NCBI RefSeq assembly: GCF_003050925.1 | Contig: NZ_QAOV01000007.1 | Location: forward strand, 1-64,000 | Reading direction: 5' to 3' | Length of the DNA: 64,000 nt | Source of the DNA: Pseudomonas sp. GV085 | GTDB taxonomy: Bacteria; Pseudomonadota; Gammaproteobacteria; Pseudomonadales; Pseudomonadaceae | Part shown: piece by piece, positions 62,077-64,000 of the stretch | Position numbering within the stretch: the stretch's first letter is position 1 | How the letters are laid out: each line of letters begins with the position of its first letter | Notes under the pieces: generated by a model | Databases searched by the model: none | What the model was told of the DNA's origin: nothing | What the model saw: only the letters and a program-made list of their open reading frames with translations | Position numbers and translations under genes: made by a program

Positions 62077-63636
62077 TCAGATTTGCCGTTTGGCGTCTTG
62101 CCAATAACGGGCACGCAGGTCTTTCTTCAGCACCTTGCCGACCGGGCTGCGCGGGAGGGACAGCACTATGTCCACCGTCTTGGGTGCCTTCACCGAGCCC
62201 AGCTGTTCCTTGCACAGGGCAATCAGCGTTTGCGCGTCGACGGTTTGACCCTCGTTCAACTCGATGACGGCCTTGACTGCCTCGCCCCACGTCTCGTCCG
62301 GCACACCGATCACTGCACAGTCGCGCACAGCGGGATGCCCCCAGATCACCTGCTCGACCTCGCTCGGATAGACGTTAAAGCCACCCGAAATGATCATGTC
62401 CTTCTTGCGGTCGGTGATATGCAGATAGCCATCAGCGTCGAGATGACCGATATCGCCGGTATGCAGCCAGCCATCGATGATGGCTTCGGCGGTCTTCTGC
62501 GGATCCTTGTAATAGCCTTTCATGATGAGATCGCCGCGTACGCAGATCTCACCGGTTTCTCCCTGCGGCAGAATCACGTTGTCGTCGTTCATGATCTCGA
62601 CGCGAACCAGGGGATTGGGTCGGCCGACGGAGGACAGCCGCTCATCACCCGCAACATGTCCATCTACAAAGTGCTCGCCCGGTGTCAGATGCGCGATGGC
62701 GCCTGGTGCTTCGGTCTGCCCGTAGCCTTCCATCATGACTGGCCCGAAGACCTCGATCGCCTGGCGCAGCTTCTCGACCGACATCGGCGCCGCACCGTAG
62801 AGGAAGTAGCGTAGTGACGAGAAGTCGACCTTCTTGTTCAGATCGGGAATGTCGAGCAGCCGATAGATGACGGTCGGCGGCAGGAAGAATTCCGTCACCT
62901 TGTACTGCGCGATTGCTGCGAGCAGCTGTTGCGGTTCCGGCTTGGTGATCACGACAACCGTACCGCCCCTGGCCGTGCAGGGCATCGACAGCATGCCGGC
63001 GGTGTGGGTCATCGGCGCCGCCGCCAGATTCACCGGCCTGGCGTTGGCCGGATAAGGGGTATTGATCATGAAGTGCGCAAAGCTGGTCTGCACGCTGCGA
63101 TGCGTGTTCATGACGCCCTTGGGCAAGCCCGTCGTACCGCCCGTGGGACCAACCCAGATTACGTCTTCCGGATCAACGTCCACCTGCGGGTCGGTTGCCG
63201 GCTGCTGCGCGACGAAGTGCTGAAGAGACTCGGCACCTTCCACCTCGCCGTCGATGCAGATCCACCGGCGTATCTTGGGCAGCTGCGGCCGCAGGGCAAC
63301 AATCACCTCGGTAAACTCGCGCTGAAAGAACAGGATCTCGCAGTCGAAGGCGTCCAGCACGTAACGGTTTTCCTCGGGCGCGTTGCGCGCGCCCACCGGA
63401 ATCCAGCACAGATTGGCGCGCCACAGGCCCAGCGCACAGAGCCAGGCCGTCACATCGTTGGCCGCCCAGACCGCGCCCTTGACTCCGGACGCGAACCCCT
63501 GCGTGAGGAGCGCGTTGGCGATGCGGCAGGACAGTTCCCCCGCTTCAGTAAAGGTCGTGACCTTGCCGTCCTGGATGTATGCCGCGCCGTGCGGATTGAT
63601 CCGCCAGCCACGATCGAAAAAATCAATAATCGCCAT
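62077..63636 (-). CDS. AMP-dependent acyl/aryl-CoA ligase, second module
   Basis: The 519-residue ANL ligase starts MAIIDFFDRGWRINPHGAAY at 63636. Motifs: GPTGGTTGLPKGVMNTHRS, YGQTEAPG, TGDIGHLDADGYLHITDRKK and PRSPVGKVLKKDLR. It forms CoA thioesters from an acid delivered by amine and aldehyde oxidation (inferred). It is the paralogue of 38940-40496 with conserved neighbours. A longer frame to 63903 reads through the DUF5938 gene in another frame and is rejected. Confidence 0.92.
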   Translation of the reverse strand: MAIIDFFDRGWRINPHGAAYIQDGKVTTFTEAGELSCRIANALLTQGFASGVKGAVWAANDVTAWLCALGLWRANLCWIPVGARNAPEENRYVLDAFDCEILFFQREFTEVIVALRPQLPKIRRWICIDGEVEGAESLQHFVAQQPATDPQVDVDPEDVIWVGPTGGTTGLPKGVMNTHRSVQTSFAHFMINTPYPANARPVNLAAAPMTHTAGMLSMPCTARGGTVVVITKPEPQQLLAAIAQYKVTEFFLPPTVIYRLLDIPDLNKKVDFSSLRYFLYGAAPMSVEKLRQAIEVFGPVMMEGYGQTEAPGAIAHLTPGEHFVDGHVAGDERLSSVGRPNPLVRVEIMNDDNVILPQGETGEICVRGDLIMKGYYKDPQKTAEAIIDGWLHTGDIGHLDADGYLHITDRKKDMIISGGFNVYPSEVEQVIWGHPAVRDCAVIGVPDETWGEAVKAVIELNEGQTVDAQTLIALCKEQLGSVKAPKTVDIVLSLPRSPVGKVLKKDLRARYWQDAKRQI

Positions 63637-63646
63637 CTTCGTCACT

Positions 63647-64000
63647 TCACAGTTGGGTAATGGTGGCGCGTGCCAGGCCGCGCTGCTCGAGGAAGCCGAG
63701 CATGTAGCGGTGACCGAATGCCTTGGAGGACGAGGCGAAACCCACCTTGGCGACGTCGTTGTCCAGCAGCTTGGCCACTGCCGCCGCTTGCAGGGCGCCG
63801 GTGGCGATGTAGGGGGTGATGCCGTGCACGGTCGCACGGACTGCCGCCAGTTGACCGCGGCCGATCGCGAAGTCCACTGTGCGCTGCAGGGTGCTGCGCT
63901 CACGAGGCGGCATGCTCGGCGTGGTCGAATCCACCAGACTCTGGATCACCTCATCCTGCTGTTCTTTCGGCAGGTGCTTGTATTCGGCTTCCCACTTCTG
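63647..64000 (-). CDS. DUF5938 saccharopine-dehydrogenase-like protein, C-terminal part (gene continues past window end)
   Basis: The frame is open to the last base of the window (QKWEAEYKHLPKEQQDEV at the edge) and ends ATITQL at 63647. The visible 117 codons match the C-terminal part of the protein at 37788 (TTPSMPPRERSTLQRTVDFA, SKAFGHRYMLGFLEQRGLAR). Its NAD(P)-binding N-terminus lies beyond base 64000. It is ten bases upstream of the CoA ligase, reproducing the order of the plus-strand module. Confidence 0.88.
   Translation of the reverse strand, partial: QKWEAEYKHLPKEQQDEVIQSLVDSTTPSMPPRERSTLQRTVDFAIGRGQLAAVRATVHGITPYIATGALQAAAVAKLLDNDVAKVGFASSSKAFGHRYMLGFLEQRGLARATITQL

Overview
The window looks like a chromosomal segment of a Pseudomonas from the P. 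fluorescens lineage. The reasons are an OprD porin, an antABC operon, a GbdR-type regulator, REP elements built on the typical TGTAGGAGC core, a DUF1302/DUF1329/YCF48/RND cluster and moderately high GC codon use. It is an accessory-rich catabolic region and no tRNA or rRNA gene was seen. All assignments are from reading the sequence, without database searches.

Layout. 0-0.1 kb is the tail of pntB. 0.2-6.5 kb is a LysR regulator divergent from a PrpF-fold isomerase, a DctA-like carrier, a CitMHS carrier and an OprD porin, which together look like a di/tricarboxylic acid uptake and isomerisation locus. 7-10 kb is antABC (anthranilate to catechol), flanked by REP/MITE-like DNA. 10.5-13.3 kb has GbdR and an OruR-type AraC regulator. 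13.6-24.4 kb carries a FadL channel, two DUF1254 proteins, a DUF3313 lipoprotein, a second outer-membrane beta-barrel, a cupin dioxygenase-like protein, and a serine-type arylsulfatase with its radical SAM maturase. 24.4-35.3 kb, on the minus strand, is an RND exporter, a YCF48 protein, DUF1329, DUF1302, a thiolase-like protein and a MalT/AlkS-like LuxR activator. 35.5-43.1 kb is an AraC regulator divergent from an acyl-CoA dehydrogenase, DUF5938 reductase-like, acyl-CoA ligase, thiolase, SDR and small membrane protein operon.

43-51 kb is a scarred zone. It holds a possible group II intron fragment, a MepB protein, an inverted second copy of the DUF1254/DUF3313/FadL set (its FadL reduced to a deletion remnant), a partial duplication of the neighbouring gene containing an expanded 10-bp tandem repeat, an integrase N-terminal remnant, a ribbon-helix-helix protein and a SulP transporter.

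51.3-64 kb is the part I find most novel. A PhyH dioxygenase, RidA and EthD operon and a TetR regulator precede two amine-oxidase-like flavoproteins, each paired with a membrane-anchored dihaem cytochrome c. The second pair is the tail of a seven-gene minus-strand operon: DUF5938, CoA ligase, thiolase, DAO-family oxidase, amine oxidase, cytochrome c, membrane protein. A 14-bp-arm palindrome before the first flavoprotein gene shares its core with the tetR upstream region. My reading, which is inference, is a TetR-controlled route that oxidises an amine with respiratory cytochromes instead of O2, clears the reactive imine with RidA, and feeds the carbon skeleton to CoA ligase/thiolase modules. 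The DUF5938-ligase-thiolase module occurs twice, at 37.8-41.8 kb and 60.8-64 kb, in opposite orientations.
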